26,643 nucleotides of DNA, taken from positions 1-26,643 of the forward strand of contig WFQA01000183.1 of NCBI GenBank assembly GCA_015487255.1. The letters run 5' to 3'. Made by a program: the position numbers and the translations under genes. This document shows positions 16,707 to 22,650 of this stretch, piece by piece. The notes below the pieces were generated by a model, which saw only the letters and a program-made list of their open reading frames with translations, ran no database searches and was not told where the DNA came from. The stretch's first letter is position 1. Every line of letters starts with the position of its first letter. Source of the DNA: Paracoccaceae bacterium. Its GTDB lineage: Bacteria; Pseudomonadota; Alphaproteobacteria; Rhodobacterales; Rhodobacteraceae.

Positions 16707-16801
16707 AAAAAAGAGTCTTTTCAGAGGCTTAAGGTTTAGGCGTTACTACTATATATAGTGGTAGAATGAAAAACTGCCCTCATATTTAGAAAAAAGAATC
16801 T
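16703..16801 (+). repeat. Imperfect 16-bp direct repeat pair
   Basis: TTAGAAAAAAGAGTCT at 16703-16718 recurs as TTAGAAAAAAGAATCT at 16786-16801, 15 of 16 identical and 83 bp apart. The first copy covers the ribokinase stop codon. The repeat could mark an old insertion boundary or may simply reflect A-rich sequence. Confidence 0.45.
16744..16763. repeat. AT-rich palindrome, possible operator
   Basis: TACTACTATA and TATAGTGGTA form a 20-bp inverted repeat with no spacer and only one T/G imperfection; the inner 12 bp ACTATATATAGT are perfect. It lies upstream of the structured leader and small ORF. The zero spacer favours a protein-binding site over an RNA hairpin. No regulator for it is identified. 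Confidence 0.55.
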
Positions 16802-16828
16802 ACTAGAATCAAGGCACTAATTCTTTTT
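16790..16828 (+). repeat. Inverted repeat with A and T tracts
   Basis: AAAAAGAAT (16791-16799) and ATTCTTTTT (16820-16828) form a 9-bp stem with a 20-nt loop. The stem is almost all A-T, so it would be a poor terminator, although the terminal T run is suggestive for the ribokinase transcript. Confidence 0.35.
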
Positions 16829-16852
16829 AATTCACACTTGGAAATATTGTGT

Positions 16853-16881
16853 TTGACTCTCTAGGAGCAAATGGGGAACAT
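16853..16881 (+). promoter_or_regulatory. Possible promoter of the structured leader and small ORF
   Basis: TTGACT (16853-16858), 17 nt, GAACAT (16876-16881). The -35 box is good and the -10 box poor. Transcription would begin at about 16886-16888, where the first helix of the leader starts, which is the main reason for naming it. Confidence 0.35.
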
Positions 16882-16885
16882 AAAA

Positions 16886-17057
16886 ACACTGGGATTTGGT
16901 GTGGTCTCAACGGAACTGGCATTCCATTGAGACCTAATCTTATCGACCTGCATTTAACCCGAAGATGGGTGCAGGATGTTGCTAAGACTAACAGCGACTA
17001 TAATTGTCGTCAATTCGCAATGTGTCAAGCCCATCTTCTAACTTATGGAGAAGATCT
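16886..17057 (+). ncRNA. Candidate structured cis-regulatory 5' leader (riboswitch- or thermosensor-like)
   Basis: No convincing protein is encoded here, yet the DNA is dense in complementary segments. (1) ACAC 16886-16889 pairs with GTGT 16899-16902. (2) GGTCTCAA 16903-16910 pairs with TTGAGACC 16927-16934, continuing as GGAA/TTCC (16912-16915/16922-16925), a 12-bp stem with one mismatch. (3) CCTGC 16947-16951 pairs with GCAGG 16971-16975, plus ACCC/GGGT inside. (4) GAAGATGGG 16961-16969 pairs perfectly with CCCATCTTC 17030-17038. (5) Nested within (4), 16976-16982 pairs with 17017-17023 using two wobbles. (6) ATCTTCT 17033-17039 pairs with AGAAGAT 17049-17055 next to the Shine-Dalgarno. Helix 4 excludes both 3 and 6, giving two alternative folds. 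Inferred by eye; no known RNA family is recognised. Confidence 0.55.
17033..17055 (+). promoter_or_regulatory. Shine-Dalgarno region with facing complementary segment
   Basis: GGAG at 17047-17050 lies 7 nt before ATG 17058, close to ideal. ATCTTCT (17033-17039) is perfectly complementary to AGAAGAT (17049-17055), forming a 7-bp hairpin with a 9-nt loop that would bury half of GGAG and the spacer. Six bases of the same segment (ATCTTC) also pair with upstream 16961-16966 in the alternative fold. Confidence 0.5.
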
Positions 17058-17210
17058 ATGGCTAAGAAAAGTCCATGGCACTCGGTTAAACGTGATGTTT
17101 ACCACGACGATACCGATTGTAATGTTGGCAACAACATCGAAAGCGAAAACATTCGGCAAGGCACTGGCGGAAAACGAAAGTGTGTTGAATGTAAGCGTTT
17201 GGATAAATGA
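17058..17210 (+). CDS. Small (50 aa) putative zinc-ribbon-like protein, unknown function
   Basis: 50 residues from ATG 17058, with GGAG 7 nt upstream, a much better start than the in-frame TTG at 17004. The protein is hydrophilic, lysine- and arginine-rich at both ends, with no signal peptide or membrane segment. Potential metal ligands are H16-x4-C21 and C42-x2-C45, separated by a polar stretch containing GNNIE (24-28) and GTGGK (35-39); H8 is a further candidate. The pattern suggests a single zinc site. I have a vague memory of similar short H...C...GNNIE...GTGG...CxxC hypothetical proteins but cannot name a family. It stands alone between ribokinase and the convergent dnaJ, after a structured leader, in DNA more AT-rich than its neighbours. 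A 122-residue frame overlapping it in another phase looks spurious. Confidence 0.7.
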   Translation: MAKKSPWHSVKRDVYHDDTDCNVGNNIESENIRQGTGGKRKCVECKRLDK

Positions 17211-17246
17211 AAAGTAGGCTGGCCGTTCATCGAATGGCCAGCCTAC
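17210..17246 (-). terminator. Intrinsic terminator of dnaKJ
   Basis: GTAGGCTGGCC and GGCCAGCCTAC (17214-17224/17236-17246) form a perfect 11-bp stem that continues through a G/T wobble and TTC/GAA to a 3-nt loop. On the minus strand it is followed by TTTTCATTT and lies just after the dnaJ stop. On the plus strand no T tract follows, but the hairpin starts 3 nt after the small ORF stop and may protect that mRNA. Confidence 0.8.
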
Positions 17247-17249
17247 ACC

Positions 17250-18389
17250 TTATCCGGTCATCCCCTCCCAAAAGCTCTTCACCCGGCTGAAAAAGTCATG
17301 GCTGGCCGGGTTGTTGTCTTTTGATTCCGCCTCAAACTCGCGCAAAAGTTCTTTTTGCCGGGCGGTGAGGTTGGTCGGGGTTTCCGCCTCCAGCTCGATA
17401 TAAAGGTCACCCACGCCCGAGCCGCGCAGGGCCGGCATGCCTTTGCCGCGCAGGCGCAATTGCTTGCCAGATTGCACCCCGGCGGGCACCCGCACCTTGG
17501 AGCGGCCACCGTCAATGGTTGGCGCTTCCAGCTCGCCGCCCAATGCGGCGGTGGTCATCGAGATCGGGATCGAGCAAAACAGGTTCACCCCGTCACGCTG
17601 GAAAATCGAGTGCTCCTGCACCTCGATAAAGATATACAAATCCCCCGCAGGCCCGCCGCGCATACCGGCCTCGCCCTCGCCGGTCAGGCGGATGCGGGTG
17701 CCGGTTTCAACCCCTTTGGGGATATTGACGCTGAGCGAGCGGTCTTTTTGCACCCGCCCCGCCCCGGCGCAGGAACCGCAGGGGTTTTTGATGATCTGCC
17801 CACGGCCATGGCAGCTTGGGCAGGTGCGCTCCACGGTGAAAAACCCCTGCTGGGCGCGCACTTTGCCCATGCCGGCACAGGTCGGGCAGTTTTCCGGCTC
17901 GGCGCCGCCATCAGCGCCGGTGCCGGAGCAGTTTTCGCAGGAAACCGAACCGGGCACCGAAATTTCGGTCTGCTTGCCGGTATAAGCCTCTTCCAGTGAA
18001 ACCCTCAGATTATAGCGCAGATCATTGCCGCGCGCCGCCCGCTGGCCACCGCCGCGCCGCCCGCCGCCCATGAAATCGCCAAACAGGTCGTCAAAAATAT
18101 CGGAAAACCCGCCGCCGCCGCCAAAACCGGGGCCAGCCTGCCCGGCGGATGCACCGGTGCCGCCCTCAAAGGCCGCATGGCCAAACCGGTCATAAGCGGC
18201 TTTTTTATCCGGGTCTTTCAGGATGTCATAAGCCTCGTTCACCTCTTTGAACTGGGCCTCGGCATTGGGGTTGTCGCGGTTTTGGTCCGGGTGCAGCGCT
18301 TTTACCTTGCGGCGATAAGCAACTTTCAATTCAGCAACGGAGGCTGATTTATCAGCCCCGAGAATTTCATAATAACAACGCTTGGCCAT
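17250..18389 (-). CDS. dnaJ: Molecular chaperone DnaJ (type I Hsp40)
   Basis: 379 residues, typical. DnaJ delivers substrates to DnaK and stimulates its ATPase. The J domain (1-70) has the essential HPD at 33-35; a Gly/Phe-rich linker follows (about 75-118). Four CxxCxGxG zinc repeats carry Cys pairs 151/154, 168/171, 190/193 and 204/207, and two C-terminal substrate-binding domains complete it. Residue 5 is Cys (MAKRCYYEIL) where Asp is usual. It lies 69 bp downstream of dnaK, separated by a strong hairpin, and has its own terminator. Confidence 0.97.
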   Translation of the reverse strand: MAKRCYYEILGADKSASVAELKVAYRRKVKALHPDQNRDNPNAEAQFKEVNEAYDILKDPDKKAAYDRFGHAAFEGGTGASAGQAGPGFGGGGGFSDIFDDLFGDFMGGGRRGGGQRAARGNDLRYNLRVSLEEAYTGKQTEISVPGSVSCENCSGTGADGGAEPENCPTCAGMGKVRAQQGFFTVERTCPSCHGRGQIIKNPCGSCAGAGRVQKDRSLSVNIPKGVETGTRIRLTGEGEAGMRGGPAGDLYIFIEVQEHSIFQRDGVNLFCSIPISMTTAALGGELEAPTIDGGRSKVRVPAGVQSGKQLRLRGKGMPALRGSGVGDLYIELEAETPTNLTARQKELLREFEAESKDNNPASHDFFSRVKSFWEGMTG

Positions 18390-18413
18390 TATTTACGCCC
18401 CTTTACAAATGAA

Positions 18414-18440
18414 ACGGCCCGCCCGGGCGGGGCGGGCCGT
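18414..18440 (-). terminator. Intercistronic hairpin between dnaK and dnaJ
   Basis: ACGGCCCGCCC and GGGCGGGCCGT form a perfect 11-bp, almost all G-C stem with a 5-nt loop, followed on the minus strand by TTTCATTTG. It should partly terminate or stabilise dnaK mRNA, making DnaJ less abundant than DnaK, as is common for this pair. Confidence 0.75.
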
Positions 18441-18458
18441 CATCTCTATTTATTCGGA

Positions 18459-20375
18459 TCAGGATTTTTTATCCTCGTCGAGGTCCTCGAAATCCGCATC
18501 CACCACGTCATCATCCTCAGCGGCCGGCTCGCCGGCCTCGGCACCGGCCTCGGCTTCCTCGGCCTGTGCTTTATAAATCGCTTCGCCCAGTTTCATTGCC
18601 GCCTCGGTCAGGTCCTGGGTGCGGGTTTTGATGGTTTCCGCATCCGTGCTTTCGTCCTCAAGGGCTTCCTTGAGGTTTTTGGCCGACATTTCAATGACTT
18701 CAACCGTGGTTGGGTCAACCTTGTCGCTGTGTTCCTCAAGCGATTTCTCGGTCGAGTGGATCAGGCTTTCGGCCTGATTGCGGGCCTCGATCAGCTCGCG
18801 CTTCTCCTTATCGGCTTCGGCATTGTCCTCGGCCTCTTTCACCATGGCTTCGATATCATCTTCCGAAAGCCCGCCAGAGGCCTGGATGGTGATTTTCTGT
18901 TCCTTATTGGTGCCTTTATCCTTGGCCGAAACCGAAACGATGCCGTTGGCGTCGATGTCAAACGTGACCTCGATCTGCGGCAGGCCACGCGGCGCGGGCG
19001 GAATTTCCTCAAGGTTGAACTGGCCGAGGATCTTGTTATCCGCTGCCATTTCGCGCTCGCCCTGGAATACCCGGATGGTAACCGCGCTCTGGTTATCCTC
19101 CGCGGTGGAGAAGATCTGCGATTTTTTGGTTGGAATGGTGGTGTTGCGATCAATAAGGCGGGTAAACACGCCGCCCAGCGTTTCGATACCGAGCGAAAGC
19201 GGGGTCACGTCAAGCAAGACCACGTCTTTCACATCACCCTGAAGCACACCGGCCTGAATCGCAGCGCCAAGGGCAACCACTTCGTCGGGGTTCACACCTT
19301 TATGCGGCTCCTTGCCAAAGAATTTGGTCACTTCTTCCATGACCTTTGGCATCCGGGTCATGCCGCCAACCAGCACCACCTCGTCAATGTCGCCTTTGCT
19401 CAGGCCAGCATCTTTCAACGCGGCGGCGCAGGGTTTCATCGATTTTTTGATCAGGTCGGAAACCAGCGATTCCAGCTTGGCCCGGGTCAGCTTGACCACG
19501 AGGTGCAAAGGCTGTTTGGTTTCCGGGTCCATGGTGATGAAGGGCTGGTTGATCTCGGTCTGGGTGGCGCTTGAAAGCTCGATCTTGGCCTTTTCAGCGG
19601 CTTCCTTCAGCCGTTGCAACGCCATTTTATCGCCTTTCAGGTCAACACCATTGTCCTTTTTGAACTGGGTGGCGAGGTAATCCACGATGCGCATGTCAAA
19701 ATCTTCACCACCAAGGAAGGTGTCGCCGTTGGTGGATTTCACCTCAAACAACCCGTCATCGATTTCGAGGATCGACACATCGAATGTGCCGCCGCCGAGG
19801 TCATACACGGCGATGGTTTTGCTGGATTCCTTATCAAGCCCGTAAGCCAGCGCTGCCGCTGTTGGCTCGTTGATGATGCGCAGCACCTCAAGGCCGGCGA
19901 TCTTGCCGGCGTCTTTGGTGGCCTGGCGCTGGGCGTCGTTGAAATAGGCCGGCACGGTAATCACCGCCTGGCTGACCTTTTCGCCCAGATAATCCTCGGC
20001 GGTTTCCTTCATTTTTTGCAGAATGAAGCCGGAAACCTGCGAGGGTGAATATTTTTCGCCCTTTACTTCCACCCAGGCATCACCATTCGGGCCTTCCACG
20101 ATCTTATAGGCCACGAGCTCTTTATCCTTGGCGACCATCGGGTCGTCATAGCGGCGGCCGATCAGGCGCTTGATGGCAAACAGGGTGTTTTCAGGGTTGG
20201 TGACAGCCTGGCGCTTGGCGGACTGGCCAACCAGGCGTTCGTCATCCGTAAAACCAACAATGGAGGGCGTGGTGCGCGCCCCTTCCGAATTTTCGATAAC
20301 CTTTGGCTGTGAACCATCCATGATGGCCACGCAGGAGTTGGTGGTCCCGAGGTCAATTCCGATAACTTTTGACAT
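18459..20375 (-). CDS. dnaK: Molecular chaperone DnaK (Hsp70)
   Basis: 638 residues from ATG 20375, preceded by AAAGGAAAGGAC; the longer open frame upstream is leader. DnaK is the ATP-driven Hsp70 that binds unfolded peptides. The phosphate-1 motif GIDLGTTNSCVA is at the N-terminus, DLGGGTFDVSILEI and the VGGMTRMPKV motif are present, and the linker DVVLLDVTPLSLGIETLGG leads into the substrate-binding domain. The C-terminus is a long acidic tail with EEAEAGAEAGEPAAEDDDV and a lysine end. It is the first gene of dnaKJ, with an RpoH-type promoter about 80 bp upstream. Confidence 0.98.
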   Translation of the reverse strand: MSKVIGIDLGTTNSCVAIMDGSQPKVIENSEGARTTPSIVGFTDDERLVGQSAKRQAVTNPENTLFAIKRLIGRRYDDPMVAKDKELVAYKIVEGPNGDAWVEVKGEKYSPSQVSGFILQKMKETAEDYLGEKVSQAVITVPAYFNDAQRQATKDAGKIAGLEVLRIINEPTAAALAYGLDKESSKTIAVYDLGGGTFDVSILEIDDGLFEVKSTNGDTFLGGEDFDMRIVDYLATQFKKDNGVDLKGDKMALQRLKEAAEKAKIELSSATQTEINQPFITMDPETKQPLHLVVKLTRAKLESLVSDLIKKSMKPCAAALKDAGLSKGDIDEVVLVGGMTRMPKVMEEVTKFFGKEPHKGVNPDEVVALGAAIQAGVLQGDVKDVVLLDVTPLSLGIETLGGVFTRLIDRNTTIPTKKSQIFSTAEDNQSAVTIRVFQGEREMAADNKILGQFNLEEIPPAPRGLPQIEVTFDIDANGIVSVSAKDKGTNKEQKITIQASGGLSEDDIEAMVKEAEDNAEADKEKRELIEARNQAESLIHSTEKSLEEHSDKVDPTTVEVIEMSAKNLKEALEDESTDAETIKTRTQDLTEAAMKLGEAIYKAQAEEAEAGAEAGEPAAEDDDVVDADFEDLDEDKKS

Positions 20376-20456
20376 AATATGTCCTTTCCTTTGGCGATTG
20401 TGGAGCAGCAGTCCGGTATTTCGGCCCCGGCGCCCCATCCCATTTCGTTGAACGGT

Positions 20457-20485
20457 ATATAGGAGTGCAATCATGGGCCTGCAAG
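20457..20485 (-). promoter_or_regulatory. Heat-shock sigma factor (RpoH/sigma-32-type) promoter of dnaK
   Basis: On the minus strand CTTG (20482-20485), 18 nt, CCTATAT (20457-20463), about 82 nt before the dnaK ATG. This fits the alphaproteobacterial RpoH pattern CTTG-N17/18-CYTATNT as I recall it. No CIRCE operator is seen in this leader, so control is probably by RpoH alone. Confidence 0.65.
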
Positions 20486-20566
20486 CGCCGCGCGGGCAGG
20501 TTTTTGATGTTTTTTTGCAAAAATTACAAGGAAGAAATTGCTACAGGTGATTCTTTTGGCAAAGCC

Positions 20567-20941
20567 TCAGGGCAGGGGGCGTTTTTTTCCCGCCTCATCC
20601 ACCGCCACAAAGATAAACCGCGCCTCGGTTACTTTTTTATGCTCCCCCGAGGGCTGGCGGGTAACCCATACCTCAACCCCTATATGTAGTGATGTATGGC
20701 CTTCCTTGAGAATGCCAGCATGGATCGAAACCAGATCGCCGACCAGCACCGGTTTGTGAAAGGTCATGCCCTCAACCGCCACGGTTGCCACCCGGCCCCT
20801 GGCGCGAATGCGCGCAGGCACCGAGGCACCAAGATCCATCTGCGCCATCAGCCAGCCACCAAAAATATCGCCGTTTACATTGGTATCGGCGGGCATGGCG
20901 ATGGTTTGCAGGGCAAGCGGGCTTTTGGGCGGGCAGGGCAT
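20567..20941 (-). CDS. Acyl-CoA thioesterase, YciA-type hotdog fold
   Basis: 124 residues. It matches E. coli YciA closely in the stretch TIAMPADTNVNGDIFGGWLM-x-QMD (13-36), where D36 is the expected catalytic Asp, and in VEGMTFHKPVLVGD and the C-terminal ARFIFVAVDEAG. The family hydrolyses acyl-CoA to free acid and CoA; YciA has broad chain-length range, so the substrate is open. ATG at 20941 lies 7 nt after the permease stop, so the two are co-transcribed on the minus strand. Confidence 0.92.
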   Translation of the reverse strand: MPCPPKSPLALQTIAMPADTNVNGDIFGGWLMAQMDLGASVPARIRARGRVATVAVEGMTFHKPVLVGDLVSIHAGILKEGHTSLHIGVEVWVTRQPSGEHKKVTEARFIFVAVDEAGKKRPLP

Positions 20942-20948
20942 GGGTGAA

Positions 20949-21761
20949 TTATCCGTGTTTGGATTTGGAGAGGTTTTGCCGCGCCCAGAATTCGCCCATC
21001 AACCCCAAAAGGACAAAACCCATAGTGAAAAAGATCGGATACTCGATACTGGTGACCTCTTTGTTATAGTTGATGAATATAGCCAAACGCGCTTGATCAA
21101 TGACGTGAAACAGCGGGTTCCACTCAAAAAGATCCCGAAGATTGGGCGGCATGTAGGCAGCAGGAAGAAACTTGCCCGAGGTGATCATTTGCGCGCGGAT
21201 ATATGCTTGTGAAAGCACGCCCATAATCGAAGGGGCGATAGGAGAAATAACCATAAACATCAGCCCGATCGCAATACCGCTTGCCCAGGCCAAAAAGACC
21301 GGCAGCACAAGGTTGGTCGGGTTTTGAATTGTCAGGTCCATTCCGAATATCCACATGGCGACCAACACGATGGAAAATGCGGTTGCCTGCAAATACAACC
21401 CGCCAAAGGCTTTTGCCAATATTGACAAAACCACGGTCATGGGTGCATGCATCATGATGGCGGAGGTTGCGATTGATGCGCTTCGCACCGCGCCAATGGC
21501 TTTCATATGCACGATCAGCAAAGCAACACCGCTGAGCAGGAACATCATGAAATCGCCGCGAATGGCGATTGCGCGCCCCATGAAGGTGAATATCAGGTAA
21601 AACATACCCAAGAACGTGACGATAAAGCCAAGCTCCTTCAGAATGCCAAAAGTGGCACTGCCGCTTTGGGTGCGCACTTCGCGCACAACGGAATGATAGG
21701 CCAGCCCGATAAACTCGAACGCGGCTGTCATCAGCGATTTGGGTTTTGAATTGGCTGCCAT
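20949..21761 (-). CDS. ABC-2-type polysaccharide export permease (KpsM/RfbA-like)
   Basis: 270 residues from ATG 21761; a GTG at 21788 would add nine. Six hydrophobic stretches are visible, starting near residues 45, 75, 110, 140, 160 and 240, and the sequence ends in a short basic tail. REVRTQSGSATFGILKELG before the first helix and LFEWNPLFHVIDQAR near the C-terminus resemble capsule or O-antigen export permeases. These work with an ATPase subunit (KpsT-like), which is not in this window. The sugar genes on the other strand just downstream (cysQ, glycosyltransferases, galU) support a role in exporting a surface polysaccharide. Confidence 0.8.
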   Translation of the reverse strand: MAANSKPKSLMTAAFEFIGLAYHSVVREVRTQSGSATFGILKELGFIVTFLGMFYLIFTFMGRAIAIRGDFMMFLLSGVALLIVHMKAIGAVRSASIATSAIMMHAPMTVVLSILAKAFGGLYLQATAFSIVLVAMWIFGMDLTIQNPTNLVLPVFLAWASGIAIGLMFMVISPIAPSIMGVLSQAYIRAQMITSGKFLPAAYMPPNLRDLFEWNPLFHVIDQARLAIFINYNKEVTSIEYPIFFTMGFVLLGLMGEFWARQNLSKSKHG

Positions 21762-21870
21762 TGACCGAAATTCTCTAATATGCCGCACTGTTGCGTATAT
21801 TCACCTTGCCGATAATTACGCCATAAGTCCATAACAGGGGCTAAACAACCAGCAATACGGGAAAAACCCC

Positions 21871-22650
21871 ATGAAAAATAACCAGATCGTCCAGACCATT
21901 CGCGCCCTTGCCCTGCAAGCCGGTGATAAAATCATGGAAATTTACACCCGTGACGATTTTGACGTGCGCGCCAAGGCTGATGATTCGCCGGTGACCGAGG
22001 CCGACGAGGCCGCCGATGCGCTTATCCATGCCGGGCTGCGCGCGGCGTTTCCCGATATTGCCATTGTCACCGAGGAGCAATCCGACAGCCACAAGATAAG
22101 CGCCAAGCGGTTTTTCATCGTTGACCCGCTGGATGGCACCAAGGAGTTCGTGCACCGGCGTGGCGATTTCACCGTCAATATCGCGCTGGTCGAGGATGGC
22201 ACCCCAACCCTTGGCGTGGTTTTCGCCCCCGCCAAAAAGCGGCTGTTTTACACCGATGAAACCGGCCGGAGCGTCGAAGAACTGCAAGATGGCACACGCA
22301 GGCAATTGCACGTTTCCAAGCCTGATAACGCGGCGCTTATCGTGGTTGCCTCCAAATCCCACCGCGATGCGGCCACCGATGCCTATATCAACAAATACAA
22401 GGTTGCCGATTCCGCCGCCGCCGGTTCCTCGCTCAAATTTTGCCTGGTGGCCGCGGGCGAGGCTGATCTTTACCCCCGCCTTGGCCGCACCATGGAGTGG
22501 GATACCGCCGCCGGCCATGCGGTGCTCAAGGGCGCTGGCGGGCAGGTGGTTCGCTTTGATGACCACACCCCGCTTACTTATGGTAAACCAATTTATGAGA
22601 ACCCGTTTTTCATCGCCCTCAGCCCGGGGGTGCAGCTTAAAGAGGCCTGA
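21871..22650 (+). CDS. cysQ: 3'(2'),5'-bisphosphate nucleotidase CysQ
   Basis: 259 residues of the lithium-sensitive, Mg-dependent phosphatase superfamily shared with inositol monophosphatase. CysQ removes 3'-phosphoadenosine-5'-phosphate, a by-product of sulfate assimilation and sulfotransferases. Metal-site motifs are TEE (67-69), DPLDGTKEF (85-93) and WDTAAGHAV near residue 210; the TKEF after DPLDG favours CysQ over inositol monophosphatase. It lies in a gene set with glycosyltransferases, so it might support sulfation of the polysaccharide, but no sulfotransferase is in view. It is divergent from the permease, with 109 bp between; its stop abuts the next start. Confidence 0.9.
   Translation: MKNNQIVQTIRALALQAGDKIMEIYTRDDFDVRAKADDSPVTEADEAADALIHAGLRAAFPDIAIVTEEQSDSHKISAKRFFIVDPLDGTKEFVHRRGDFTVNIALVEDGTPTLGVVFAPAKKRLFYTDETGRSVEELQDGTRRQLHVSKPDNAALIVVASKSHRDAATDAYINKYKVADSAAAGSSLKFCLVAAGEADLYPRLGRTMEWDTAAGHAVLKGAGGQVVRFDDHTPLTYGKPIYENPFFIALSPGVQLKEA

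Noticed and set aside
16886..17057. tRNA, SRP RNA, 6S RNA or tmRNA in the structured region
   Set aside because: No T-loop consensus, no SRP GGAAG/AGCAGC signature, no 6S bubble and no tmRNA tag; the structure fits a leader better.
16849..17217. 122-codon plus-strand frame across the structured leader
   Set aside because: It starts at GTG with no Shine-Dalgarno, spans the hairpins and overlaps the 50-aa ORF in another frame, which has the far better start signal. A low-probability alternative.
20478..20517. Plus-strand hairpin CCTGC/GCAGG followed by long T runs, terminator-like
   Set aside because: No plus-strand gene ends here; the segment overlaps the dnaK promoter region and the stem has an internal mismatch.
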